From Roseomonas genomospecies 6 (GTDB lineage Bacteria; Pseudomonadota; Alphaproteobacteria; Azospirillales; Azospirillaceae), in contig NZ_QOKW01000013.1 in assembly GCF_008365375.1 (NCBI RefSeq), positions 62,001 through 126,000 of the forward strand: a stretch of DNA of 64,000 nucleotides, given 5' to 3'. The notes under the pieces were generated by a model. That model was not told the DNA's origin, did not search any database, and saw nothing but the letters and a program-made list of their open reading frames with translations. This document shows positions 32,980-43,038 of the stretch, piece after piece; position 1 is the first letter of the stretch, and each line of letters begins with the position of its first letter. Made by a program: the position numbers and the translations under genes.

Positions 32980-33333
32980 TCAGATCCGCTTCATGCGGCT
33001 GAACAGGTGGGGGTTGTCCCAGTTGGGCTGCCGGTCCTCGACCAGCACGCGGTGCGGAACGGGCGAAGAGCGCTCCGCCGTCACCTCCGCCCATCGGGGG
33101 ACCAGTTCGTTGTTGACGTCGTCCAGCGTGGACAGCGCCAGCCCTTCCAGCGTTCCGTCCGTCGGGGCGGAGGCCAGATAGGCGGCGAACCCGTCCGGCT
33201 TCGCGATCAGGCGGTCCGGCACGTAGCGCAGGGTCAGTCGGGTGCCCGGCGCCGGCTCCCCGGACAGTTCCACGAGATAGTCGTGGCGGGCATCGGGGTT
33301 GGCGGTGGTGGTCAGCAGCTCGCGGCGGTGCAT
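32980..33333 (-). CDS. QueF-like T-fold protein lacking the catalytic cysteine
   Basis: A 117-residue protein. The segment LRYVPDRLIAKPDGFAAYL, then LSTLDDVNNELVPRWAEV and HRVLVEDRQPNWDNP resemble preQ0 reductase QueF (typical RYVPD-x-L, DDL/PRW-V and R-P-x-W positions). QueF forms its thioimide on a Cys in a CPVTGQPD-like motif; the aligned stretch here is TTTANPDARHDYL, with no cysteine anywhere in the protein. The FHE substrate loop is also missing. It is therefore probably not a reductase and may bind a pterin- or purine-like ligand. The similarity is from memory of the motif pattern. It lies between fliJ and the FliK-like gene, possibly at the end of the fliF operon. Confidence 0.5.
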   Translation of the reverse strand: MHRRELLTTTANPDARHDYLVELSGEPAPGTRLTLRYVPDRLIAKPDGFAAYLASAPTDGTLEGLALSTLDDVNNELVPRWAEVTAERSSPVPHRVLVEDRQPNWDNPHLFSRMKRI

Positions 33334-33371
33334 GGGGTTCCGGGCACGGATTCGGGGTCTTCAGGCGGTCT

Positions 33372-35393
33372 TCAGGCGGTGTAGCTGTTCCCGCCGGCCC
33401 CGGCACGGGTCAGCTTGACCCAGCATTTGGCGCCGGACTGGAAGGACAGGCCGCCGATGTACCCCACGGCGCGGAGGCTGTCCGCGAAAATCTGGATCAG
33501 GTCGAGCCGGATTTCGGGTGCCAGCGGGGTGTGGCTGCGCAGGATCAGGTCGAACCGGTTGGGCTGCACCAGCCCGTCGAGCTGCATCGGGCCAAGGCGG
33601 CTGAGGTCCAGGTCCAGCAGGAACCGGCTGCCCTTGTCGCCGCCCTTCCGGCCTTTCTTGCCGTCCTCTTCCGGGTCGATGGGGTGGATGTGCAGCTTGA
33701 GGGGCATCAGGCCGTTGGCGTCCAGCATGGGCAGAGTGTAGGGGCGCCAGTCGCCGGGCAGCGGGTCGCCCGCCTGTTGCTGGAGGCCGCGGAACTCGCG
33801 CTCAAGCTGCGACAGCAGACTTCCCTGGCCGGATTTCTCCAGGGCGGACGCCGCCTCCTCGCCCAGCCAGCCGCGGGCGTCGCCGCCGCGGATCGCCGAC
33901 AGGAAGAAGCTCAGCGCCGCACCCAGCTTGCGGTTCGGCTGCGGCACGACGGTTCCGATCAGCGCCTGCGCCGCGGCTCGGTCCACCCCCGCCAGAGCGG
34001 TCAGAAGATGGCGCATGGCGGGCCAGTCGCGCTCGCTCGGCGGGCCGGGTTCCGTGGCGAGCGGCGGGGCGGCGGTCTGAAGCGCCCGGGCCGGGTCGGT
34101 CACGGCGGCGGTGACGGTGCTTCCCTGCGGCAGGCTCGCCTGGACGTTCAGCGCCAGCATGCCCTGCGGCGTGGCCAGGATCGGCTGCCCCTGCGGCGTG
34201 CTCCCGGCCACCGTGCCCTTCAGGACCGGCCCGTCGGGAGCCTCCGGAAGCGGTGGGGAAGCGCCGGAGGCTGCCGGTGCGGCGGCGGGGGCTGCGGCGG
34301 GGCGGGGTGGGGCCGGTTGTGGCGATGCGGGCACCGCCGGACCGGGCTGAGGCGTAGCGGACTCCTTGCGGGGCGGATTGCCGGCGCTCCGCTCGTCCGG
34401 TGGGCGGGCATCCTCGTCCGGAGGGGCTGCCTGGGGCTGGTCGGGCGGGGGCGTGACGGCCAGGATCTTCAGAGCGACGGTGCCGCCCTGGGTCAGGGCC
34501 GGTTCCGCCACGGGCTTGGACGGGGTAGATGACAAGGGTGGCGAGGCCGGCGCCGGGGTGTCCCCGCCGGGGTGCGCGGCATCGCCGCCAAGCTCCACCT
34601 TGGCGTCGAGCATCGGCTTGCCGGGGAGCGGCGCCGTGACGGACGGTGCGGGGGCGGGCGGGGTTTGCGGAGCGGCGGCGGGAGCGGTGGGCTGGCCGGA
34701 CGGCGTCGGGGCCGGGCTTCCGTCCGCGGCGGGGAGGGGTGCCGCCGGCGTTCCGCCCGCCGGGAGAGCCGGCGCGGCGGTCTGGCCGGGCAGGGTGGGG
34801 GCGGCACCGGGCGGGGGCGGGGCCTTCGGCGCCGCGGCGATGACCAGCGCCGGCACGATGGTCCCCGGCAGCAGGAGCGGAAGCGGCTGGCCCGCCGGTC
34901 CGGTCGGCGGCGGGGCGGCCCCTGGGCTGGGAAGGATCACCGCGGGCGTTGCGGAACCCTGGGGCTGCGCGGCGGGCGTCGGGGCCGGACCGGTCTTCAC
35001 CGGACCCGGCGCGGAGGTGGCCGGCGTGCCCTGGGTGAGCACCAGAACCTTCGCCGCGAGATTCTGGGCCGGGGAACCCGCGTTGGGATCGGCCGGCGCC
35101 TGCCCCAGCAGCACCTGCGCCGGGGTGATCTGAAGCGTCACCGGCTTGTCGGCGGGCAGCGGCGTCGGGGTTTGCAGAAGCACGTCCCCCGCCTGGGTGC
35201 GCACGCGGGCCAGCCCGTCCGGCGTGGTGCCGACGACGGTCCCCGTCAGCACCACCGGGCGGGCGATGTCCCGCAACCGCTCCGGCAGGGCCTTGACCGT
35301 GCCCTCGGCGACCGCCACCGGCGCGGGCGCGGCTGTAGCCGCCGCCGGGGCGGCGGCCGTTCCGGCGACCGGGGGTGGAAGGGCGCCCCCCAT
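33372..35393 (-). CDS. Proline-rich FliK-like protein (probable hook-length control)
   Basis: A 673-residue protein at the end of the fliF operon, 8 bases after flhG. The N-terminal part has a small beta domain (DIARPVVLTGTVVGTTPDGL ... GDVLLQTPTPLPADKPVTLQ). A very long Pro/Ala-rich middle follows (about 100-400), then a second copy of the beta domain (PVLKGTVAGSTPQGQPILAT). The folded C-terminus carries RFLLDLDLSRLGPMQLDGLV and RFDLILRSHTPLAPEIRLDL, resembling the FliK C-terminal domain. A long disordered ruler plus such a domain is the FliK plan, and a giant hook protein would need length control. The assignment rests on architecture and place and is not certain. Confidence 0.55.
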   Translation of the reverse strand: MGGALPPPVAGTAAAPAAATAAPAPVAVAEGTVKALPERLRDIARPVVLTGTVVGTTPDGLARVRTQAGDVLLQTPTPLPADKPVTLQITPAQVLLGQAPADPNAGSPAQNLAAKVLVLTQGTPATSAPGPVKTGPAPTPAAQPQGSATPAVILPSPGAAPPPTGPAGQPLPLLLPGTIVPALVIAAAPKAPPPPGAAPTLPGQTAAPALPAGGTPAAPLPAADGSPAPTPSGQPTAPAAAPQTPPAPAPSVTAPLPGKPMLDAKVELGGDAAHPGGDTPAPASPPLSSTPSKPVAEPALTQGGTVALKILAVTPPPDQPQAAPPDEDARPPDERSAGNPPRKESATPQPGPAVPASPQPAPPRPAAAPAAAPAASGASPPLPEAPDGPVLKGTVAGSTPQGQPILATPQGMLALNVQASLPQGSTVTAAVTDPARALQTAAPPLATEPGPPSERDWPAMRHLLTALAGVDRAAAQALIGTVVPQPNRKLGAALSFFLSAIRGGDARGWLGEEAASALEKSGQGSLLSQLEREFRGLQQQAGDPLPGDWRPYTLPMLDANGLMPLKLHIHPIDPEEDGKKGRKGGDKGSRFLLDLDLSRLGPMQLDGLVQPNRFDLILRSHTPLAPEIRLDLIQIFADSLRAVGYIGGLSFQSGAKCWVKLTRAGAGGNSYTA

Positions 35394-35401
35394 CCCCGGC
35401 C

Positions 35402-36196
35402 TTACTGGCCGTTCAGAAGCCGCTGGGCGATGGCCAGCACGTCCCGCGCGGCGTCGGAGGAGGGCGAGCGGGTCAGCAGCGGCGACTGGTTGCGGATGGC
35501 GTCGCGCACCTTCAGGTCGCGGCGGATGATGCCGGCCAGCGCGGGCTTGTATTTCAGGAAGTTCTGGCAGGCCTTCAGGATGGTGCCGTAGGTGCGCTCC
35601 CCGTCCTTCACGCTCTGCGCCATGTTCACCACCACGCGCAGGTCGGCGGCGGGGTTGGTGGCGTGGGTCAGCTTGATGAAGGCGTAGGCGTCGGTCAGCG
35701 AGGTCGGCTCGTCCGTCGTCACCACCAGCGTCGTCCCGGCGGGGCCGGACAGGGTGCGCACCGTGCGGTCCACGCCCGCTCCCATGTCCATGATGACGCA
35801 GTCGTACTTGCGTGCCAGCTCCATCAGGTCGTTGCGCAGGCCGGACAGGCGCTGGCTCGGCAACTGGGCGAGCGTGCCGGACCCGGAGCGGCCCGCGATG
35901 ATGTCGAAGCCGCCTTCGGTGTAGCGTTGGGCCGCGCGGCCCAGCGTCACGTCGCCGTTGATGACCGCGCCCAGATCGTTCTTCGGCTGGAAGCCGAGCT
36001 GGATGTCGACGTTGGCAAGACCCAGATCGCCGTCGAACAGAAGCGAGTTCTTGCCCATCTTGGTCAGCGCGTGGGCGAGCGTGATCGAGAACCACGTCTT
36101 GCCGACGCCGCCCTTTCCGCTGGCCACGGCGATGACGTTGGCGCCGCGCAGCGGGTGAACGTTCTTGAGGGCGGCCGGAAACACCGGATCGGTCAT
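35402..36196 (-). CDS. flhG: Flagellar number regulator FlhG (MinD-like ATPase)
   Basis: A 264-residue ParA/MinD-type ATPase, also called FleN or YlxH, which limits flagellar number and works with the GTPase FlhF. The deviant Walker A is GKGGVGKT (about 27-34). Other motifs are LLFDGDLGLANVDIQLG, YDCVIMDMGAGVDRTV and TTDEPTSLTDAYAFIKL. The start overlaps the flhF stop (ATGA), and the fliK-like gene follows after 8 bases. It may also modulate the sigma-54 activator, as FleN does with FleQ in Pseudomonas. Confidence 0.92.
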   Translation of the reverse strand: MTDPVFPAALKNVHPLRGANVIAVASGKGGVGKTWFSITLAHALTKMGKNSLLFDGDLGLANVDIQLGFQPKNDLGAVINGDVTLGRAAQRYTEGGFDIIAGRSGSGTLAQLPSQRLSGLRNDLMELARKYDCVIMDMGAGVDRTVRTLSGPAGTTLVVTTDEPTSLTDAYAFIKLTHATNPAADLRVVVNMAQSVKDGERTYGTILKACQNFLKYKPALAGIIRRDLKVRDAIRNQSPLLTRSPSSDAARDVLAIAQRLLNGQ

Positions 36197-37254
36197 GGAA
36201 TGGTCCTCGACGAAGAACGAACGGCTTTGGTCTTGGCGGGGGCCGCCGGTTTGGGCCGGTTGCGCGCCGCCTTGTCCTCGGCGGGCATCATCAGGCGGGC
36301 GAAGGCCACCGGGTTCAGCGGTGTCAGCCCCTCGGCCACCTTGGAAGAAACGCTGGCGTTGCAGAAGGCCATCCGCGCGCGGTGCGCGGTGCCCAGAAGA
36401 CTGCCCAGGCGGCGCGCCATGTCCAGCCGGGTGATGAGCATCCGCCGCACGCCCAGCGCCTTGAAGGACTGGGCCATGTCGGCGGCTTCCATGGCGTCCA
36501 GCCCGGCGGGAAGCACGAGGATCGGCTCCGCCACGCCGGCGGACAGCAGGGCCTTCAGATCGGCCATGTCTTCCCGGTTGTAGGGGTTGCGCCCGGCGGT
36601 ATCCACCAGGAGAACATCGGCGCCGCGGCTGACCTCGAACGCTCCGGCGAGCGCGTCGGGGTCCTCCACCGTCGCCAGCTTGATTTTCATCAGACGCGTG
36701 AAGGCGGCCAACTGTTCCATGCCGCCCGCGCGCACCGTGTCGGTGGTGATCACGCCGACCGAGCGTTTGCGGAACACCGCCTGCGCGGCCAGCTTGGCGA
36801 CCACCAGCGTCTTGCCGCTGCCCGGCGGGCCGACCAGGATCAGCGGCTTGTTGCCGCCGCGCCGGTCCTGAAGCGGGCTGAAGGTGAACATAGAGTCCAG
36901 CGCGGCGCCCAGCGCCAGGGCCGGGTCGTCGGTGTCCAGCCCGGCGGCGGCGTCGATGAGCTGTTCGGCGAGTGCGGCGGGAACGCCGTGGCGGTGCAGC
37001 ACGTCGGCCACCACCTCGCCCACGTCGATCTCCGGCTCCTCCTCGACCATCACCATGGGGCGCGCGGCCTTGGCGGGCTGGGCCGGTCGGGACTGCGCCA
37101 TCAGCAGATCGTCGTCCTCCACCGCCGCGGTCACGCGCACGCCGCCGCCTTCCTCCTCGCGCGTGGCGACGATGATGGCATCGTCGCCCAGCGTCTGGCG
37201 GACCATGCGCATGGCTTCGGACATGGACTTGGCGTGGAAGGACTTCAGCCGCAT
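36193..37254 (-). CDS. flhF: Flagellar placement GTPase FlhF
   Basis: An SRP-family GTPase that directs the flagellum to the cell pole. The 353-residue protein has a short N-terminal B domain (MRLKSFHAKSMSEAMRMVRQ), a helical N region and the G domain. G1 is GPPGSGKT (about 142-149), followed by VGVITTDTVRAGGMEQLAAF and VLLVDTAGRNPYNREDM. A basic, Ala/Pro/Lys-rich tail ends the protein. The RNA- and FtsY-like elements of Ffh are absent. It overlaps flhG and follows flhA by 43 bases. Confidence 0.92.
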   Translation of the reverse strand: MRLKSFHAKSMSEAMRMVRQTLGDDAIIVATREEEGGGVRVTAAVEDDDLLMAQSRPAQPAKAARPMVMVEEEPEIDVGEVVADVLHRHGVPAALAEQLIDAAAGLDTDDPALALGAALDSMFTFSPLQDRRGGNKPLILVGPPGSGKTLVVAKLAAQAVFRKRSVGVITTDTVRAGGMEQLAAFTRLMKIKLATVEDPDALAGAFEVSRGADVLLVDTAGRNPYNREDMADLKALLSAGVAEPILVLPAGLDAMEAADMAQSFKALGVRRMLITRLDMARRLGSLLGTAHRARMAFCNASVSSKVAEGLTPLNPVAFARLMMPAEDKAARNRPKPAAPAKTKAVRSSSRTIP

Positions 37255-37297
37255 CGGCTCGCCTCCCGCCCGTCACACTGGTTCGTCATGGCCTGCA

Positions 37298-39457
37298 TCA
37301 GATCTGCCCCAGGGTCTTGATCCGCGCCTTGGGGTGGATCTCGTTCTGCGACATCACCACGGTGGCCGGCCGGAACCGCTCGACGATGGAGCGGACGAAG
37401 GGACGGATCAGGGGGCTGGTCAACAGGACGGGGGTCTCGCCCATCATGGCGTGTCGCTCGAAGGTTTGGCGGACCGAAGTGATGAATTGCTGAAGCCGGC
37501 TCGGCGCCATCGTCAGTTGCCGGTCGTCGCCGTCGCCCACCAGCGATTCCGCGAACGCCTGCTCCCATTCGGGCGACAGGGTGACAAGCGGGATGACACC
37601 CATCTCGTTGATGTTCGCGTCGCAGATCTGCCGCGCCAGGCGCGTGCGCACATGTTCGGTGATCTGCGTGATGCTGCGGGTCTGGCTTGCCGCTTCAGAA
37701 ACGCCCTCCAGAATCGTTGCAAGATCGCGTACCGAAACCCGTTCTGCAAGCAGGTTCTGCAACACCCGTTGCAATCCGCCCACAGTGATCTGCGCCGGCA
37801 CCACGTCGGCGATCAGTTTCTGGTGTTCCTTGTCCAGCTCGTCCAGCAGCTTCTGGGTCTCGGTGAAGGACAGCAGCTCCGGCATGTTGTCCTTGATGAG
37901 TTCCGTCAGGTGCGTGGTGATGACCGTGGACGGATCGACCACCGTGTAGCCCTTGAACAGCGCCTCCTCGCGGTAGCCCGGCTCGATCCAGATGGCCGGC
38001 AGGCCGAAGGTCGGCTCCACCGTTTGCTCGCCGGGCAGGCTCATGGCCTCGCCGCGCGGGTCCATGACCAGAAGCATGTTCGGGCGGATGTCGCCGCGCC
38101 CCGCCTCGATCTCCTTGATCCGGATGATGTAGGCGTTGGGCGGAAGCTGGAGGTTGTCCTGGATGCGCACCGCTGGCATGACGAATCCGACCTCGCCCGC
38201 GATCTGGCGGCGCAGCCCCTTGATCTGGTCGGTCAGCCGGTGGCTTCCCGCCTGCGGCTGGTTGATCAGCGACAGCAGGCCGTAGCCCAGCTCCAGCCGG
38301 ATCAGGTCGATGGCCAGCGCCGTGGAGATCGGCTCGTCGGCCACCGGGGCCGGTGCGCCGCCGGGACCCAGGCCCGCGGCCTCCGCGGCGGCGGCCTCCG
38401 CCTCCTCCGCCTCCTTCTTGGCGCGCATCTTCGGCAGGTAGTAGGCGGCGGCTCCGACGGCGGCGATCACCGGCAGGAAGGGCAGCACCGGCATGCCCGG
38501 CATCAGGGCCAGCAGGGTCATAGCGCCCGCCGACAGGCCCAGCGCGCTGACATGGTTGGTGAGCTGCCCGACCACCGCCTTGTCGGTGGAGCCGCCGGTG
38601 CCGGCCTTCGACACCAGGAAGCCGGCGGAGATGGAGATGACCAGCGCCGGGATCTGCGAGACGAGGCCGTCGCCGATGGTCAGCTTCGTGAAGGTGTCCA
38701 GCGCCTGCAGGACCGGCATGTCGTAGCGCAGGACCGCCAGCGACACGCCGCCGATGATGTTGATGAACATGATCATCAGGCCGGCGACCGCGTCGCCCTT
38801 CACGAACTTCGACGCACCGTCCATGGAGCCGAAGAAGGCGCTTTCGTCCTCCAGCTCCTTGCGCTTGGCGCGGGCGGTGGTCTCGTCGATCATGCCCGCG
38901 GACAGGTCGGCGTCGATCGCCATCTGCTTGCCGGGCATGGCGTCCAGGGTGAATCGCGCCGCCACTTCGGCGATGCGGCCCGAACCGGCGGTGATGACCT
39001 TGAAGTTCACGATCGTCAGGATCGCGTAGACGATCACGCCGATGATGAAGTCGCCGCCCATGACGAAGCCCGCGAAGGCCTCGATCACATGGCCCGCCGC
39101 CGCCGTGCCCTCATGCCCCTGCGTCAGGATCAGGCGGGTGGACGCCATGTTCAGCGACAGGCGCAGCAGCGTGGTGATGAGAAGGATGGTCGGGTAGGCC
39201 GACAGCTCCAGCGGTTTTTCGATGAACAGCACCACCATCAGGATCAGGATCGAGATGGTGACGTTCAGCCCGAGCATCATGTCGAGCAGCATCGGCGGAA
39301 GCGGCAGGATCAGCCCGACGACGATCAGCATGATGCCGGCCGCCATCGCGAGGTCGCCGCGTTTCAGCGCCTTCTTCGCGACGGCAACCATGTCGGTCAG
39401 CGCGGCCATGTTGCCGCCGCCCGCCCGCGGTCCGGGATTGTGTTCGGTCAGTGCCAT
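37298..39457 (-). CDS. flhA: Flagellar export gate protein FlhA
   Basis: The large inner-membrane subunit of the flagellar export gate, 719 residues. About eight N-terminal helices are followed by the FHIPEP family signature (LIITTLLRLSLNMASTRLIL-like region, here LLITTLLRLSLNMASTRLIL). The cytoplasmic loop includes DAMPGKQMAIDADLSAGMID. After a Glu/Ala-rich linker (about 340-380) the C-terminal domain ends near position 719 with ALGQI-like SLN (KARIKTLGQI). It docks FliI-FliJ and chaperone-substrate complexes. Its place between flbD and flhF matches the compact operon order. Confidence 0.95.
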   Translation of the reverse strand: MALTEHNPGPRAGGGNMAALTDMVAVAKKALKRGDLAMAAGIMLIVVGLILPLPPMLLDMMLGLNVTISILILMVVLFIEKPLELSAYPTILLITTLLRLSLNMASTRLILTQGHEGTAAAGHVIEAFAGFVMGGDFIIGVIVYAILTIVNFKVITAGSGRIAEVAARFTLDAMPGKQMAIDADLSAGMIDETTARAKRKELEDESAFFGSMDGASKFVKGDAVAGLMIMFINIIGGVSLAVLRYDMPVLQALDTFTKLTIGDGLVSQIPALVISISAGFLVSKAGTGGSTDKAVVGQLTNHVSALGLSAGAMTLLALMPGMPVLPFLPVIAAVGAAAYYLPKMRAKKEAEEAEAAAAEAAGLGPGGAPAPVADEPISTALAIDLIRLELGYGLLSLINQPQAGSHRLTDQIKGLRRQIAGEVGFVMPAVRIQDNLQLPPNAYIIRIKEIEAGRGDIRPNMLLVMDPRGEAMSLPGEQTVEPTFGLPAIWIEPGYREEALFKGYTVVDPSTVITTHLTELIKDNMPELLSFTETQKLLDELDKEHQKLIADVVPAQITVGGLQRVLQNLLAERVSVRDLATILEGVSEAASQTRSITQITEHVRTRLARQICDANINEMGVIPLVTLSPEWEQAFAESLVGDGDDRQLTMAPSRLQQFITSVRQTFERHAMMGETPVLLTSPLIRPFVRSIVERFRPATVVMSQNEIHPKARIKTLGQI

Positions 39458-39492
39458 GCCGCCGCTCCTCCGCCTTCCTGCCGATCAGCGGA

Positions 39493-41016
<1,524 letters not shown>

Positions 41017-41017
41017 C

Positions 41018-41884
41018 TTACGCTCCCCTCGGAGAACCCCGGTCGGAGTCCCGGTCGAAGTACTGAATCCGCTTTCCAGGCGGGAGAACGGCGTTCAGGA
41101 GCATCTCCAGACGCCGCGGATTTTCCTGACGCGCGATGGATACCGCGCCGATGGTGTAGAGAGTCTTGACGAGCGCGTCTTCCTCCGCCGCCCGCTCCAC
41201 CTTGGCGGCCAGCGGGGCCAGCGCGACGTTGCCCAGCACCGCCCCGTAGAAGGTGGTCAGCAGGGCCAGCGCCATGGCCGGGCCGATGCTGGACGGGTCG
41301 TTCAGGCTGCCCAGCATCTGGACGAGGCCGACCAGCGTGCCGATCAGGCCCATGGCCGGCGCCACCTCCGACGCGCGGCGCAGGACGCCGGCGCTCTTGA
41401 CCCGGCCGGCGCCGGACGCCTCGACCTCGCCGATCAGCATCCGCTCGATGTCGTCGGGCGGCAGCCCCTCCGCCACCAGCGTGACGGAGCGGTGCAGGAA
41501 GGACTCGTGCCGCAACTCCGGCAGGACGTTGCGCAGCGTCTCCGGCGCGCGGCGGGCGGCCTCGGCCAGCAGGAGCACCTGCCGGGCCACCCCGCGCGGG
41601 TCGTGGGTGCGGTGGATCAGCACCGCACCGGCGTCGCGCCACGCGATGGCCACGTCGCCCAGCGAGAAGGAGGCGGTGGTGACCGCCAGCGTGCCGCCCA
41701 GCACGATGATGAGCGACGGCGGGTCGATGAAGGCGCGCAAGGCCCCGCCCGACGCCATGGCGACGAAGATGACCACGGCGGCGGCGGACAGACCGACCAG
41801 AGTAGCCACGTCCACCCCGCCCCGCGGCCGGGCGGAACGCCCGCCCCGGCGGGACGATTCAGCGCTGTCTCGTGTGAGGCTCAT
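41018..41884 (-). CDS. motA: MotA/PomA-like flagellar stator protein
   Basis: A 288-residue membrane protein of the MotA/TolQ/ExbB superfamily. After a charged N-terminal tail come ATLVGLSAAAVVIFVAMASG and FIDPPSLIIVLGGTLAVTTA, the hallmark of MotA/PomA. The cytoplasmic loop runs from about 85 to 185, and the C-terminal pair of helices contains EVAPAMGLIGTLVGLVQMLG and ALALLTTFYGAVLGNVALAP. It would form an ion channel with MotB, whose gene is not nearby. The start overlaps the fliN stop (ATGA), and flbD follows after one base. It may be a second, operon-embedded stator gene. Confidence 0.85.
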   Translation of the reverse strand: MSLTRDSAESSRRGGRSARPRGGVDVATLVGLSAAAVVIFVAMASGGALRAFIDPPSLIIVLGGTLAVTTASFSLGDVAIAWRDAGAVLIHRTHDPRGVARQVLLLAEAARRAPETLRNVLPELRHESFLHRSVTLVAEGLPPDDIERMLIGEVEASGAGRVKSAGVLRRASEVAPAMGLIGTLVGLVQMLGSLNDPSSIGPAMALALLTTFYGAVLGNVALAPLAAKVERAAEEDALVKTLYTIGAVSIARQENPRRLEMLLNAVLPPGKRIQYFDRDSDRGSPRGA

Positions 41885-42210
41885 CCGCGGTCCGACTTGA
41901 TGATTTCGGTCATGGTTATGCCCAGCCGGTCTTCCACCACCACGACCTCGCCGCGGGCGACCAGACGGTTGTTCACGTAGATGTCGATGGCCTCGCCGAC
42001 CTTGCGGTCCAACTCCACCACCGCGCCGCGCCCGAGCTTCAGCAACTGGCTGACCTGCATGGTCGATTTGCCGAGCACGGCGGAGATCTGGACGGGAATG
42101 TCGTAGACCGCTTCCAGATCCTTGGCTGGACCCAGGCCGGTCTCGTACTCCGCGACGTCGCCGCGGCCGCCGTTGTCCAACTCGTCGAGGGAGAAGCTGT
42201 CCTTGGTCAT
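41881..42210 (-). CDS. fliN: Flagellar switch protein FliN
   Basis: A C-ring subunit that helps set rotation direction and docks the FliH-FliI export ATPase. At 109 residues it is short. The SPOA domain covers about 33-105 with YDIPVQISAVLGKSTMQVSQ, LKLGRGAVVELDRKVGEAID and IYVNNRLVARGEVVVVEDRL. The N-terminus is acidic. It sits between fliH (50-base gap) and the motA-like gene (4-base overlap). Confidence 0.94.
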   Translation of the reverse strand: MTKDSFSLDELDNGGRGDVAEYETGLGPAKDLEAVYDIPVQISAVLGKSTMQVSQLLKLGRGAVVELDRKVGEAIDIYVNNRLVARGEVVVVEDRLGITMTEIIKSDRG

Positions 42211-42260
42211 CGAAATCTCCGGAAACCCCTAAATCCTCAAAACCTTCCGCCACCCCGGCG

Positions 42261-43034
42261 TCAGCCCGGCGGCGGAGCCTCCAGCAGGCCCGCCATGCGC
42301 CGTTCGATCTGGGCGAGCAGGCCGGCGGTGTCGCGTTCCACCCCGCCTTCGGCCCATTCGATCCGGCAGCTTCCCGGCGCCAGGCCGGAGTCGCCCACGA
42401 CCATCAGCTTCGCGCCGAAGCCGCGCGCCCCGATCACCTGGTCCAGATGCTCGCGCACCGCGTCCACCGTGTCGTCGGCGACCCGGACCACGAGGCGCGG
42501 CTCGTCGATCAGGTCGGTCAGGCAGGAACGCACCAGCCCCTCCACCTCCATCAGCCCGCCGCGCCGCGCCAGCTCCGGCATCAGCTTGCGGACGATGGCC
42601 ATCGCGATGTGCACGGGCTGGTCGGCCCGCTGCGCGCTGGTGGCGTAATGCTCGTTCAGGAGATGCTGCACGCCGTTGCCGATGGTCTCCAGGGCGTTGG
42701 CGATGCGGGCCTGGACGGTGGCCTCGATCTCGGTCCGGGCGTTCTCATAGCCCTCCTTGCGGCCGGCGTTGTTGCCGTCCACGAAGCCCTTGCCGTAGCC
42801 CGTCGACTTGCCGGCGGTCTCGCCCTCCGCATAGCCTTCGGCGCGGGCGGCGGCCAGATCGGCCTCCCCGAACACGGGCGGGGGCGGTTCGGGCTCCGGT
42901 TCCGGTTCGGGCTCCGGCAGCGGGTCCGGCTCGGGGATGCTGTCGAAATAGTCGTCGTCGGCCTGATAGGACTTGCGCGGCGGGGCGTCCACGTCGAAGG
43001 ACTCGTCGAACAGGAATTTGCGGACCGAACTCAT
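42261..43034 (-). CDS. fliH: Flagellar export regulator FliH (FlbE)
   Basis: A 257-residue protein that binds and restrains the FliI ATPase and anchors it at the C-ring. The N-terminus is acidic with a Pro-Glu repeat (PEPDPLPEPEPEPEPEP, about 35-51). Next come glycine-spaced repeats (ARAEGYAEGETAGKSTGYGK), the GxxxG region typical of FliH. The C-terminal domain ends with LMVVGDSGLAPGSCRIEWAE. It follows fliF after 4 bases, in the position where fliG is found in many species. Confidence 0.85.
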   Translation of the reverse strand: MSSVRKFLFDESFDVDAPPRKSYQADDDYFDSIPEPDPLPEPEPEPEPEPPPPVFGEADLAAARAEGYAEGETAGKSTGYGKGFVDGNNAGRKEGYENARTEIEATVQARIANALETIGNGVQHLLNEHYATSAQRADQPVHIAMAIVRKLMPELARRGGLMEVEGLVRSCLTDLIDEPRLVVRVADDTVDAVREHLDQVIGARGFGAKLMVVGDSGLAPGSCRIEWAEGGVERDTAGLLAQIERRMAGLLEAPPPG

Positions 43035-43038
43035 CGCG

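Noticed and set aside
42880..42930. GGTTCCGG-type hexamer repeats in fliH as a regulatory or mobile repeat
   Set aside because: They simply encode the Pro-Glu run in the FliH N-terminus.
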